From: Marinoscillum furvescens DSM 4134
Lineage (GTDB): Bacteria > Bacteroidota > Bacteroidia > Cytophagales > Cyclobacteriaceae
Reading direction: 5' to 3'
Length of the DNA stretch: 64,000 nucleotides
Assembly (NCBI RefSeq): GCF_003386095.1
Contig: NZ_QREG01000006.1
Location: forward strand, 1 to 64,000
Part shown: positions 36,500-44,512 of the stretch, piece by piece
How the letters are laid out: every line of letters starts with the position of its first letter
Numbering within the stretch: position 1 is the first letter of the stretch
Notes under the pieces: generated by a model
The model's input: the letters and a program-made list of their open reading frames with translations, nothing else
What the model was told of the DNA's origin: nothing
The model's database searches: none
Program-made: the position numbers and the translations under genes

Positions 36500-39400
36500 C
36501 TAATCTTTAATAATTCTAAATATTTGAGAGGTATCATCCTGAAGTCTAATGTCCAGGAGGTAAACTCCTGCTGGCAGGTGTTCGGTGATGATCTGGTGTT
36601 GTTTCCCAAAAAGCACTCCCTCGGACATTATCGCCCCGCTGATCGAGCGAATGCTAAACTGCCCGCTGAGGTCATCGCCTCCCTGACTAATCTTGAGTAG
36701 GTTAGTGACTGGATTAGGGAAGACATTTACAGTTGTCTGCACATTTTTATCCTTAACCAAATCTAGACTCCCCTGACGGCTAGAGCTATTCACAGAGATA
36801 TTGCAAACATCCACTTCATAGCCAGAGTTCGTACTCTTCAAAATAGCAGGTAACTTATCGATTTGAGTGATCGATGAAGAATTGCTATGAAAATCATTGT
36901 CATTGGCAATTTGAGAAGGTGAATCTCCCGTTTTATTGGCAAAGACATCATACGTATGATTCGTAAGGTCTACTACCATTTTGATATGGTAAGTATCACC
37001 AGCACTGAACGGTATGTTCGTTGAAGGCCAACCTTGATTATCTCTTGCATGAATCTTTCCACTTTTGAAGCGAACTACTGCAGCTACGTCATTTTCATGA
37101 CTCACGCTCCCATCAGACAAACCGATTTCAGTATGTAGATTATGACTTGGAGTCACATCAAATTCTATAGTGAAATTGGACGTTTGGGTAGCTATACTGG
37201 TATTTACGTAGCTATTATTATTCGGCAAGGTCTCACAGCTTCCACCGGAGTTTGAGACATTTACAGTAATGCTCGATGAAGTAGTCGAATTGCCTGCTGC
37301 ATCGGTAGCTAAGGCAGTGATCGTGTGAGACCCATTAGAAACTCCGTTGGAATCCCAGCTCAGTGAAAACGGTGCAGACGTATCCTGTGAGCCCAGGTTG
37401 CTACCGTTTAGCTTAAACTGCACCCCCACCAAATCACTATCCGGATCAGAAGCTGAGGCACTGATGGTCACAGTATTGGACACCGTGGCATTGTGACTCG
37501 GAGCTGTCACAGATACTGTAGGAGCGCTCCCTCCGGAGGCATTGGACACTGTCACGGTGATACTCGACGAAGTAGTGGTATTACCAGCTGCATCGGAAGC
37601 TTCCGCTGTAAGTGTATATACACCATTGGACACTCCGGTGGTATTCCAGCTATAGCTATATGGCGAAGAGGTATCCTGGGACCCCAGGTTGCTTCCATTC
37701 AACTTAAACTGAACTCCCGATAGATCACCATCTACATCAGAGGCTGAAGCATCTATGGAAATTGTACCAGAAACCGTAGAATTATTTGATGGAGACGTAA
37801 TGGAGACTGTAGGTGCTGAGGAGCTAGACCCGTTTCCGTCCACCTGAATGTTACACACATCTACCTGATAGCCAGTGCTTGTACTTTTGAGTATGGCAGC
37901 CAATTTATCAAAACTCGTAATAGATGATGAGTTGCTATGAAAAGCATTGTCTGTGCCTATCTGCGTAGGAGTATCTCCATCGGCATTGGCATATACGTCG
38001 TAGGTATGGTTGCTCACGTCGATGACCATTTTGATATGGTAGGTCTCATCTTCGATATAGGTAATATGTGTTGACGGATAGCCCTGATTATCTCTGGCAT
38101 GAATTTTACCACTTTGAAAACGAATCATTGCAGCTACATCGTTTGCGGAGCTAGCATTACCATCCGAAACACCAATTTCACTGTTTACATTAGACTGATA
38201 AGGAATCACATCAAATTCTACCACCACGGTTCCCGATTGACTACCCAGATCAGTATTGGTCCAGGTATTTGTATTGGGCAATACCACGCACGTAGGCAAA
38301 GGATTGTCTACTGTGACGGATATGGCTGAAGAGGTAGTGGTCATGCCCGTGGCATCTCGAGCTACCGCCGTAAGACTATAAGTGCCATTTGATACGGATT
38401 TGGTATCCCAGCATGCCGAATATGGATAAGAGGTATCTTCATCTCCCAGGTTTTCACCATCGAGTTTAAACTGCACGCCTACCAAATCACCATTACTATC
38501 GCTTGCTGAAGCCGTCACAGTAATTTTATCTTCTACGGTGGAGCTGTTGGATGGAGAGGTGATAGACACTGTAGGGGCCACATCTGTTTGGTTGTCTACG
38601 ATCACAGTAATTGTGGCAGAATATCCCAGGTTTCCGTTATCATCACGGCCTACTGCTTGCAGGGTATGTTCACCTTCGCTGGCGGTAGTAGTATTCCAAC
38701 TAATCGAATAAGGTGATCCGGTATCTTCTGCTCCCAAATCACTCCCATCCAGTTTAAATTGTACTCCGGCCAGGTCATTATCAGGATCTGAAGCGGATGC
38801 AGTAAGCGTAATGGTCCCATCCACAGTTTGGTTATTGCTGTGGCTTGTAATGGACACCACCGGATTGGCCCCGTTGCCATTAGGAGATAGTGCTCCTGCC
38901 CAACTTTGAGTATAAGTATCGCTGTTGTCATAGCCAATGCCACTGTTATTGCCAAAGGTTATGCCGTTGGTCAGGTTATAGTGTGGCGAGCTGGTGGTAG
39001 GTACCGCATTGGGTATTGTAAGGGATACGGTGCCGGTAAACATTCCCATCGTAAACGAGTAGTCTGTCTGATCGGCATCAGCAGCGGTAGAATAGCTAAT
39101 GGAGTTGGTTCCTTCGAAACTATGCCCCGAGCTATTGTAAAATGCATTGTAATCTGACACCGTACCACTAGGAGAGTCACTCAAAGTGCCACCACCATCT
39201 ATGATTACATTACCTACGATGCGAGTACTGGTAGCCCTGGACTCCATCCACTCCTGATCACCATTTAGAGCTTCTACTTCCACCACCGTGTTGAGGTAGA
39301 TATCATGGTTGTGCTCTGTGTTTTTTGGCATCCAGATAGCAAATCTTTCTGCTTTATACATGAGATTTCTTCGGATGGTATAATGATCAGTAAGCTTGCC

Positions 39401-40405
39401 TCCTTTAGTATTGATAGGCACTCTACATTCGTAAAAGATATTGTCTTCGATAAGAATGTAGCTCTTATCTGTACCATCATTACTATGATCTATGGCCCCC
39501 TGGTCTGTATTTGGGCTCGTGCCCCCTGGGGTTTTACCGAGATTTCTAAACCTGTTGTTCTTTATCAGCACATGTTCTCCACTTCCAGTGCCACCAGCGT
39601 TTTTGATGTCTATCCCGTTTTCATGAGGAATTTCTGAAACACTGGAGCTGTATTTGGCAGGATCTATGTAAATATCATTGTCGTAGATGACCGTTCCTTT
39701 GAAAGGCTGATTTGGCCCGAGCTGAATTCCATCTCCTGCAAAATTGTAGATTTCATTATGCACAATTCGGTTGTATTCTCCCACATCAAACTTGATTCCG
39801 TGATTGTCATCTCCTGTGGATATTTGGGTATTTCGAATCACACAATGCTGTACCACGCAATAATCCGCGGGACCTTTACCAGAACCAGTTCCTCCCATAC
39901 TAATCTGGCCGGCACCTCCGCCACCATGCTCCAACAAACAACGGTTGAGCACAATGTGGTCATCTACCAAATAGATATTGGGATTTCGAGTAGGTTCGTC
40001 ACCTATGGCTCTGATTCTGTCCAATCGCCAATAGGCGCCTTCCACATTTAGCCTACCGAAGGTGACATAGTCTGAAGGATCCATGTCCACCGGATGAGTT
40101 GTATAGTCTGTGGGGTTGTTGGGATCATAGTAAATCAGCCAGCGGGGGTTGCTAGAGGTCCCATCACCAGTTAGCGCTGTGGTCCCCAGACTCGTATAAT
40201 CTCCGGGTTGAATAAAAAAGATCCGCTTGTTGGTATCACTTATAACCGAGCTAAAATTGGCTGGCGAAGTGATCATCCCCATCTCGCTGTTGTTGGGGTC
40301 GTAGACAGGTATTGTAAGAGACTCTTCGTAGGGGCCTTGGGCTCTCACTAGTCCAAAACATAAAAGTATACTAAGGCATGACAGTATTACTTTCTTCATC
40401 ATCAT
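36500..40405 (-). CDS. Very large secreted beta-helix protein with four Ig-like and two LamG-like modules and T9SS sorting domain (paralogue 3)
   Basis: The 1301-residue protein has a signal peptide (to VRAQ, about 23), the beta-helix (about 25-510) with 'NKRIFFIQPGDYTSLG', 'GGGGAGQISMG', 'NEIYNFAGDGIQLG', 'PHENGIDIKNAG' and 'DQGAIDHSN'. Ig-like repeats 1 and 2 (about 515-705), a concanavalin/LamG-like module (about 705-855), Ig repeats 3 and 4 (about 855-1045), a second LamG-like module (about 1050-1195) and a T9SS type-A sorting domain (about 1220-1301) follow. The LamG-like copies share 'SGKIHARDNQG' and 'DKL-AILKST'. The second half looks like a duplicated Ig-Ig-LamG block, probably glycan-binding. 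It has its own promoter motif (D) and terminator. Its enzyme activity is inferred only. Confidence 0.78.
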   Translation of the reverse strand: MMMKKVILSCLSILLCFGLVRAQGPYEESLTIPVYDPNNSEMGMITSPANFSSVISDTNKRIFFIQPGDYTSLGTTALTGDGTSSNPRWLIYYDPNNPTDYTTHPVDMDPSDYVTFGRLNVEGAYWRLDRIRAIGDEPTRNPNIYLVDDHIVLNRCLLEHGGGGAGQISMGGTGSGKGPADYCVVQHCVIRNTQISTGDDNHGIKFDVGEYNRIVHNEIYNFAGDGIQLGPNQPFKGTVIYDNDIYIDPAKYSSSVSEIPHENGIDIKNAGGTGSGEHVLIKNNRFRNLGKTPGGTSPNTDQGAIDHSNDGTDKSYILIEDNIFYECRVPINTKGGKLTDHYTIRRNLMYKAERFAIWMPKNTEHNHDIYLNTVVEVEALNGDQEWMESRATSTRIVGNVIIDGGGTLSDSPSGTVSDYNAFYNSSGHSFEGTNSISYSTAADADQTDYSFTMGMFTGTVSLTIPNAVPTTSSPHYNLTNGITFGNNSGIGYDNSDTYTQSWAGALSPNGNGANPVVSITSHSNNQTVDGTITLTASASDPDNDLAGVQFKLDGSDLGAEDTGSPYSISWNTTTASEGEHTLQAVGRDDNGNLGYSATITVIVDNQTDVAPTVSITSPSNSSTVEDKITVTASASDSNGDLVGVQFKLDGENLGDEDTSYPYSACWDTKSVSNGTYSLTAVARDATGMTTTSSAISVTVDNPLPTCVVLPNTNTWTNTDLGSQSGTVVVEFDVIPYQSNVNSEIGVSDGNASSANDVAAMIRFQSGKIHARDNQGYPSTHITYIEDETYHIKMVIDVSNHTYDVYANADGDTPTQIGTDNAFHSNSSSITSFDKLAAILKSTSTGYQVDVCNIQVDGNGSSSSAPTVSITSPSNNSTVSGTISIDASASDVDGDLSGVQFKLNGSNLGSQDTSSPYSYSWNTTGVSNGVYTLTAEASDAAGNTTTSSSITVTVSNASGGSAPTVSVTAPSHNATVSNTVTISASASDPDSDLVGVQFKLNGSNLGSQDTSAPFSLSWDSNGVSNGSHTITALATDAAGNSTTSSSITVNVSNSGGSCETLPNNNSYVNTSIATQTSNFTIEFDVTPSHNLHTEIGLSDGSVSHENDVAAVVRFKSGKIHARDNQGWPSTNIPFSAGDTYHIKMVVDLTNHTYDVFANKTGDSPSQIANDNDFHSNSSSITQIDKLPAILKSTNSGYEVDVCNISVNSSSRQGSLDLVKDKNVQTTVNVFPNPVTNLLKISQGGDDLSGQFSIRSISGAIMSEGVLFGKQHQIITEHLPAGVYLLDIRLQDDTSQIFRIIKD

Positions 40406-40723
40406 AGGTTTGGTTTAAAATTCTACATCATTAGATCTGATAGTCTATTCATCATGAGCGTGAGCTTTTTTGAGTTTACAATTAGTGCATAGAAGTGGCC
40501 ACTCCATACTAGATGCAATCAAACACAACAAAGCCTTCTAAGGCTTACAGACAGAAGAGAAGGAAGAATTCAACTTCTACTCAAAAAAATTTTCTTTTTT
40601 TCAAGAAACAGAAAAATGCCTCGCTCTTTAAGGCCTGTTTTTACAATTTCCTCAACACCCTCATGAATAGGGAGGCGAAATTGGACGAGATGAAAAATGG
40701 AGGTTAAGAACAAGGTTAGCGCC
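40406..40723. other. Intergenic region upstream of the largest beta-helix gene
   Basis: About 320 bases with no confident gene. It holds copy D of the shared promoter motif. The plus-strand open frame at 40513-40707 is Lys- and Asn-rich, overlaps the motif and has no recognisable domain, so it is not called. Confidence 0.5.
40575..40607 (-). promoter_or_regulatory. Shared PUL promoter motif, copy D
   Basis: The minus strand reads TTTCTTGAAAAAAAG, three bases, then ATTTTTTTGAGTAGAAG. It is nearly identical to copy B upstream of fecR. It lies about 170 bases upstream of the 36500-40405 gene start. Confidence 0.6.
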
Positions 40724-41443
40724 TCAAATCGTTTTGATGAGCTTCATAAAGCTTTCCTTCTGAGAGGCGCTTATTGGTATTTCCTGCATGCCTATGTATA
40801 TCACATTTCCTTCGAAAGAATCGATGGCGTCTACATTCACCAGATAGGATCGGTGCACCCGAATGAATTTGGGGTGGTTGAGACGTGACATGAAATGTTT
40901 AAGGTTTAGGGTAAGGGTGATTTTCTTGTCTGAAGTGTAGATATCGCAATAGCTTCCGAGTGCTTCTACATAAGCAATATCGCTTATCAAAAGCTTGTTG
41001 AACCGATGCCCCTCACGAATAAAAATGCGATCATTGACAAAGTAAGCACCATCAGGTTCTTCTTGCTGCTGATCCAGTTTTTTGAAGGCAAGCTTGATGG
41101 CCACCACAAGGTTACGGGCCTCGAAGGGCTTCACAATGTAGGCTGCAGGTTCAACGCTGGAGGCACGCTCCAAATATTCTGAATCATCAAAAGCGGTGAG
41201 GAATATGACCGCAACATTGGAAATCTGCTTGAGCTCTGCAGCCAGCTGTATTCCATCTTTATCACCATTGATGTTGATATCACAAAGCGCAATATCTGGC
41301 TCCATGAGACGCGCCAGCGTAAGTGCCTCCTCGGCATTTGCAGCTTTACCTACCACTTCGAACTCATGCTGATCGAGAACCTGAGCGATTTCTTCGGCCA
41401 CAATAAATTCGTCTTCAACAACCAGCACTTTTACTCTATGCAT
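40724..41443 (-). CDS. LytTR-type response regulator
   Basis: The 239-residue protein has a receiver domain (1-125; acidic Glu10/Asp11, phospho-acceptor Asp55 in ALCDININGDKDG, and 'YIVKPFEARNL' with the conserved Lys) and a C-terminal LytTR DNA-binding domain (about 140-239, 'HRFNKLLISDIAYVEALGSYCDIYT', 'HPKFIRVHRSYLVNVDAI'). Its usual partner is a LytS-type or 7TMR histidine kinase, but none is adjacent. It lies next to the PUL, on the same strand, but whether it controls it is unknown. The start is at MHRVKVL. Confidence 0.93.
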   Translation of the reverse strand: MHRVKVLVVEDEFIVAEEIAQVLDQHEFEVVGKAANAEEALTLARLMEPDIALCDININGDKDGIQLAAELKQISNVAVIFLTAFDDSEYLERASSVEPAAYIVKPFEARNLVVAIKLAFKKLDQQQEEPDGAYFVNDRIFIREGHRFNKLLISDIAYVEALGSYCDIYTSDKKITLTLNLKHFMSRLNHPKFIRVHRSYLVNVDAIDSFEGNVIYIGMQEIPISASQKESFMKLIKTI

Positions 41444-41550
41444 AGTATACTTCCTCTTGTATCAGGGGAGAATATCCTCCCAGGTCAGTCTCACAGCGGT
41501 AAGTAAATCTATCGAATTTTATTAGATCAATGAAATCTCAGGCTAACTAG

Positions 41551-41709
41551 CTAATAACCATCGTTGTAGCCATCAGCATCACCATCAGCATACCCTGAGT
41601 TATAGGCTCCAGTAGTTTCAGATTTTACAGGTTGAATGTCTTCGGATTGGTCAGTACAGCCACTAAGGATAAGTAGCAGTACCACTGCAAGGGGTGATAA
41701 GGTTTTCAT
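41551..41709 (-). CDS. Small lipoprotein, 52 residues
   Basis: The minus strand encodes a complete 52-residue lipoprotein: a signal peptide MKTLSPLAVVLLLILSGC with a lipobox (LSGC, Cys18), then a short acidic, Tyr/Gly/Asp-rich tail (GAYNSGYADGDADGYNDGY). The tail repeat (Y-A/N-D-G) could bind calcium, as in similar short repeats. The stop TAG is directly behind it. It was read from the sequence itself because it is short. The function is unknown. It lies between the LytTR gene and a gene of unknown function on the same strand. Confidence 0.7.
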   Translation of the reverse strand: MKTLSPLAVVLLLILSGCTDQSEDIQPVKSETTGAYNSGYADGDADGYNDGY

Positions 41710-41809
41710 TGTTTTGGGCGGTTAGTAAAAATTAGGACAGAGAATTTAATCACAAATCCAATGAATTACAAAATAGATTCGATGAACAACTACAGCATCC
41801 TCCTACTTC

Positions 41810-42502
41810 TCAATCCACCGTTAAATCCTCTACCTGCAAGGTAAAACCTAAAGGCCCTAAATGGTGATCAGCAAACCACACTTCACCATACTGCTGCCAA
41901 TTTTCCCATGAAAACTCCACCCCTCCGACAGGAATGATGCTTACCCACATTTGCCAGGCAACAGGGCGATAGGTATGTTTATCTAGCACCCACAAGTATG
42001 AATCACCAGGAGTTACACCCCCACTACTGTATGTCACCAACAATCCATGTCCACGGTCGGTCTCTACATAACTTCTAGACGTCCCCGGATCCCGCACTTT
42101 AAAAGGTGCCACTAACCAAAACGAATCATTAGCAAAATATTCCCAGGCCTTCCACAACACTTTGTCTAACTGTTCTCCACTCAATGGGCGCTCTCCCCGA
42201 TAGGCGTAACCACGAATTGATTCTGTAGACAGCATTACTGTAAATTCATCCCAACTTACCTGTACACTATCCTGCTGCTTATCCCAAACATAATGATGGC
42301 CTGGCGGATAACTCCAACGTATCGTTTCCAGGTTTTGATATCCATCATAACCCACTGCTGAAAGCAAACTATCTGCGAGACGTTCAGCACGCAATCCTGG
42401 CTGACCTTGAGGAAGGCTTTCGTGAACTGAAACACCTAAAAATGTAAAGCTCAAAAAGAGTACAAGTACCAGTAGCCCCAGTATTTTAAATAGTTTAGTC
42501 AT
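41810..42502 (-). CDS. Membrane-anchored beta-rich protein, unknown function
   Basis: The 230-residue protein has an N-terminal membrane helix or signal (residues 4-26) followed by a beta-rich region. The pattern 'ADSLLSAVGYDGYQNLETIRWSY' then 'YVWDKQQDSVQVSWDE', 'KVLWKAWEYFANDSFWLVAPFKVRDPG', and 'DSYLWVLDKHTYRPVAWQMW' resembles LolA/DUF6503-like lipoprotein carriers common in Bacteroidota. That resemblance is loose. It lies upstream of the small lipoprotein on the same strand, and the thioesterase gene is 35 bases upstream. No catalytic motif is visible. Confidence 0.65.
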   Translation of the reverse strand: MTKLFKILGLLVLVLFLSFTFLGVSVHESLPQGQPGLRAERLADSLLSAVGYDGYQNLETIRWSYPPGHHYVWDKQQDSVQVSWDEFTVMLSTESIRGYAYRGERPLSGEQLDKVLWKAWEYFANDSFWLVAPFKVRDPGTSRSYVETDRGHGLLVTYSSGGVTPGDSYLWVLDKHTYRPVAWQMWVSIIPVGGVEFSWENWQQYGEVWFADHHLGPLGFTLQVEDLTVD

Positions 42503-42537
42503 GGTGAGCGATGAAGTTTGTCATGAACAACAGGCTA

Positions 42538-42957
42538 TCAATCATTCTGTTTGATTTCGTCTGAAGATGGAGCAAATAAATGCTTAATTTCATCAGGAAT
42601 ACGTGTGGGACGCCTTCGTTTAGTATCAATCATACACCATTCTGTTTCTGCCTCTACCAGAAGAGTCTCATTTTTAAAGACCTCCACGCGCCGAACAGAT
42701 CTCACCCCCTCTGTATCTTTAACGAATGTAACCAGTCGTAATTCATCGCCGGGCAAACCAGGCTTGTGATAACGAATGTGATGACTGAGCACTACCCACA
42801 AATAAGCACTTTTAAGCTCATCTGATGCCAATCGCTCCCAATGAGCCCTCGCTATGTCCTGAATCCATTGCAGGTACACTACATTATTGACATGGCCTAG
42901 CTCATCCAGATGCTCGTTACTTACGGTTAGTCTTTCCTCGTATACTCTAGCTTTCAT
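42538..42957 (-). CDS. 4-hydroxybenzoyl-CoA-thioesterase-type acyl-CoA thioesterase
   Basis: The 139-residue hotdog-fold protein has the family's start 'SNEHLDELGHVNNVVYLQWIQDIARAHW' with the Asp and the 'GHVNN-Y' block, then 'LSHHIRYHKPGLPGDELRLVT' and 'SVRRVEVFKNETLLVEAETEWCMID'. This is the pattern of YbgC/FadM-type acyl-CoA thioesterases, which hydrolyse small or long acyl-CoA thioesters. The substrate cannot be told. It precedes the 41810 gene by 35 bases on the same strand. Confidence 0.88.
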   Translation of the reverse strand: MKARVYEERLTVSNEHLDELGHVNNVVYLQWIQDIARAHWERLASDELKSAYLWVVLSHHIRYHKPGLPGDELRLVTFVKDTEGVRSVRRVEVFKNETLLVEAETEWCMIDTKRRRPTRIPDEIKHLFAPSSDEIKQND

Positions 42958-42964
42958 AGCTCAA

Positions 42965-42996
42965 CCATAAAAAACCCCCTCACTGAAGGAGGGGGC
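42965..42996 (-). terminator. Terminator of the zinc-ribbon gene
   Basis: Stem CCCCCTC/GAGGGGG with a 7-base loop, followed on the minus strand by TTTTTT. It lies between the zinc-ribbon gene (stop at 43079) and the thioesterase gene and should end the first. Confidence 0.8.
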
Positions 42997-43078
42997 GTTA
43001 ATGAATTAATTACTAATGCGGGTATGAATTAATTCAGTAACTAAAGATACATTTTTTTAACATTCGTCCAAAGCAATG

Positions 43079-43435
43079 TCAGTCGCGTGGATCACGACGC
43101 ACCAGCAACACAAACCCCTTATCTAATTCTAAATAGCCCTGCTCATAGCAAAACCGATAGGTACGCCCATCTTTCGTGGTATATGTATTGGTCACATACT
43201 CCATATCGAAACCACCCTTCAGGAGCTGTTCACGATGTAGGGTCGTTTTTCCCTCGGGGTTGAGGCGAGAAAGTATCTCACGATTTTTTCGTAGCTTTCG
43301 GTTCACAGAGCGTACGAGCTTGTCGGTGCCTCCAGTCAGCTTGTTGTTATAAGCACTGCGGCACGCGTCTCCACAGAAGCGCTTATCAGCTCGCCCGTAA
43401 ATCTCACGACCACACTCCATACATTCTTTGGTCAT
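43079..43435 (-). CDS. Small zinc-ribbon protein (DUF2116-like)
   Basis: The 118-residue protein begins MTKECMECGREIYGRADKRFCGDACRSAY: two Cys-x2-Cys/Cys-x3-Cys pairs (Cys5, Cys8, Cys21, Cys25) that would hold one zinc. A basic helical segment follows (about 30-60, 'RSVNRKLRKNREIL'), then a beta-rich C terminus ('TYTTKDGRTYRFCYEQGYLEL'). The family is common in Bacteroidota; nucleic-acid binding is plausible but not known. It is a single-gene unit with its own terminator. Confidence 0.8.
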   Translation of the reverse strand: MTKECMECGREIYGRADKRFCGDACRSAYNNKLTGGTDKLVRSVNRKLRKNREILSRLNPEGKTTLHREQLLKGGFDMEYVTNTYTTKDGRTYRFCYEQGYLELDKGFVLLVRRDPRD

Positions 43436-43608
43436 AATGTTCTTTTAGCAAATGATTACGACTGAAATTAGCCAATTAATTAATTTTATACAACACACCA
43501 CTTGCACTGCTCACTTTCATTTTTTTCCGGTTCGCCGAATTTTTTTTGTATTCCACCATGTTATATAAATAAATTTATAGAAGGTGAATAAGATAAAAAG
43601 CCAGTGTC

Positions 43609-43734
43609 ATGAAAAAGCCAAATCACATAGCAAATCTCACAAACATCCTCCACTACGCGTTTTATGACTTATTCCAGAGCATCTGGAAGTTCATCAACAA
43701 GCGTCAGAGCCGATTCAAACTCTTTACCAGCTAA
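43609..43734 (+). CDS. Small basic protein, 41 residues, between a promoter-like region and a terminator
   Basis: ATG at 43609 opens a 41-codon frame ending in TAA (43732-43734); the product starts MKKPNHIANLTNILHYAFYDL and ends with a Lys/Arg-rich tail. It has no membrane helix or known motif. The gene is set off by an AT-rich, promoter-like region upstream (TTTTTTTTGTATT about 65 bases ahead, then TTATATAAAT near 43561) and a good terminator just behind. It could equally be a small regulatory RNA that happens to carry a frame. It is isolated from its neighbours. Confidence 0.5.
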   Translation: MKKPNHIANLTNILHYAFYDLFQSIWKFINKRQSRFKLFTS

Positions 43735-43742
43735 AGACATCA

Positions 43743-43775
43743 GAAGCCATGATCACCGAGATTTTGGCTTTTTTT
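43743..43775 (+). terminator. Terminator after the small gene at 43609
   Basis: Stem AAGCCA/TGGCTT with a 17-base loop, then TTTTTTATTTC. It lies 8 bases after the TAA and supports the existence of a short transcript from about 43570. Confidence 0.65.
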
Positions 43776-43938
43776 ATTTCTTAATAATAGCGAGGAAACC
43801 CTTATCCGTTGACAAACGTCAGCTGAGAGAATCAACTATGCTGTTCCTAAAAAGGTACTTTCCATCCGGTAATTCGACCATTATCTCCCAAATCCACAGG
43901 ATAACGACTAACTTTACGTAATTACAAACAGGATGGTC

Positions 43939-44379
43939 ATGAAACAATTTTTATCGCTATTGATACTCACCACTCTCTTATTTGCCTGCAAAGAAGATGA
44001 CGCTACTGAAGAGGTACTGGCAACTATCCAGGGGGAATGGAAGGTAGTCAACATTCAACGATCCGGATGTACCGACGAAGCTGACAATGGCAGCTTTTCT
44101 CCACAATGTACAGAAGGCAACTGTATTCGGTACTTTTTCGAAACCGACACCACTGGACTGCAATACCGCATAGAAAACACAGGTACCACAGATCAGGAAA
44201 ACGAACTCGGCACCTATACAGTGGATGATACCACGCTAGAACTGTGCGTGGATGAAGAGGGTGAATTATTTTGCCGCGAAGCACAGGTTGTCATCACCTT
44301 AAACAAACTTCAAATCACTGAAACAGAGGAAAACACAGGATGCTCTGTACTCCGTACTTTAGCACGTGTAGACAAGTAA
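43939..44379 (+). CDS. Lipocalin-like lipoprotein
   Basis: The protein of about 146 residues has a lipoprotein signal (MKQFLSLLILTTLLFAC, Cys17) and a beta-rich domain with 'IQGEWKVVNIQRSGC' near the start and 'LGTYTVDDTTLELCVDEEG', the pattern of lipocalin-like domains of Bacteroidota. Cysteines in the second half suggest two disulfides. Ligand and role are unknown. The ATG at 43939 (MKQ) is preferred to the one two codons earlier. It lies about 135 bases upstream of the ion-channel gene on the same strand. Confidence 0.72.
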   Translation: MKQFLSLLILTTLLFACKEDDATEEVLATIQGEWKVVNIQRSGCTDEADNGSFSPQCTEGNCIRYFFETDTTGLQYRIENTGTTDQENELGTYTVDDTTLELCVDEEGELFCREAQVVITLNKLQITETEENTGCSVLRTLARVDK

Positions 44380-44512
44380 ATCATCCACCGCTTTTTCTTC
44401 GTATTTCTCTATCCGTTAAAACACGGAATTGGCTGTAAACCAACGCTATCACCACGTCCTTAAACAATGTTGTGGGCTATTTTGGTTATCATTGTACTAT
44501 CAACAGATAAAG

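Noticed and set aside
20156-40405. Whether the locus is a plain alginate PUL because of the CBM96-like modules
   Set aside because: The sulfatase and GH88/105 genes point to a sulfated uronate polymer, and no PL6, PL7 or PL17 alginate lyase motif was found. CBM96-like modules alone do not prove alginate.
40513-40707. Plus-strand 64-codon frame starting MQSNTTKPSKAYRQKRR
   Set aside because: Low-complexity Lys/Asn composition and overlap with promoter motif D; no family or terminator.
41466-41481. Inverted repeat GGGAG/CTCCC downstream of the small lipoprotein
   Set aside because: The stem is only 5 bp with no T run, so it is too weak to call a terminator or operator.
43664-43921. Plus-strand 85-codon frame downstream of the small gene at 43609
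   Set aside because: It overlaps the 41-codon frame and its terminator in another phase, and shows no domain.
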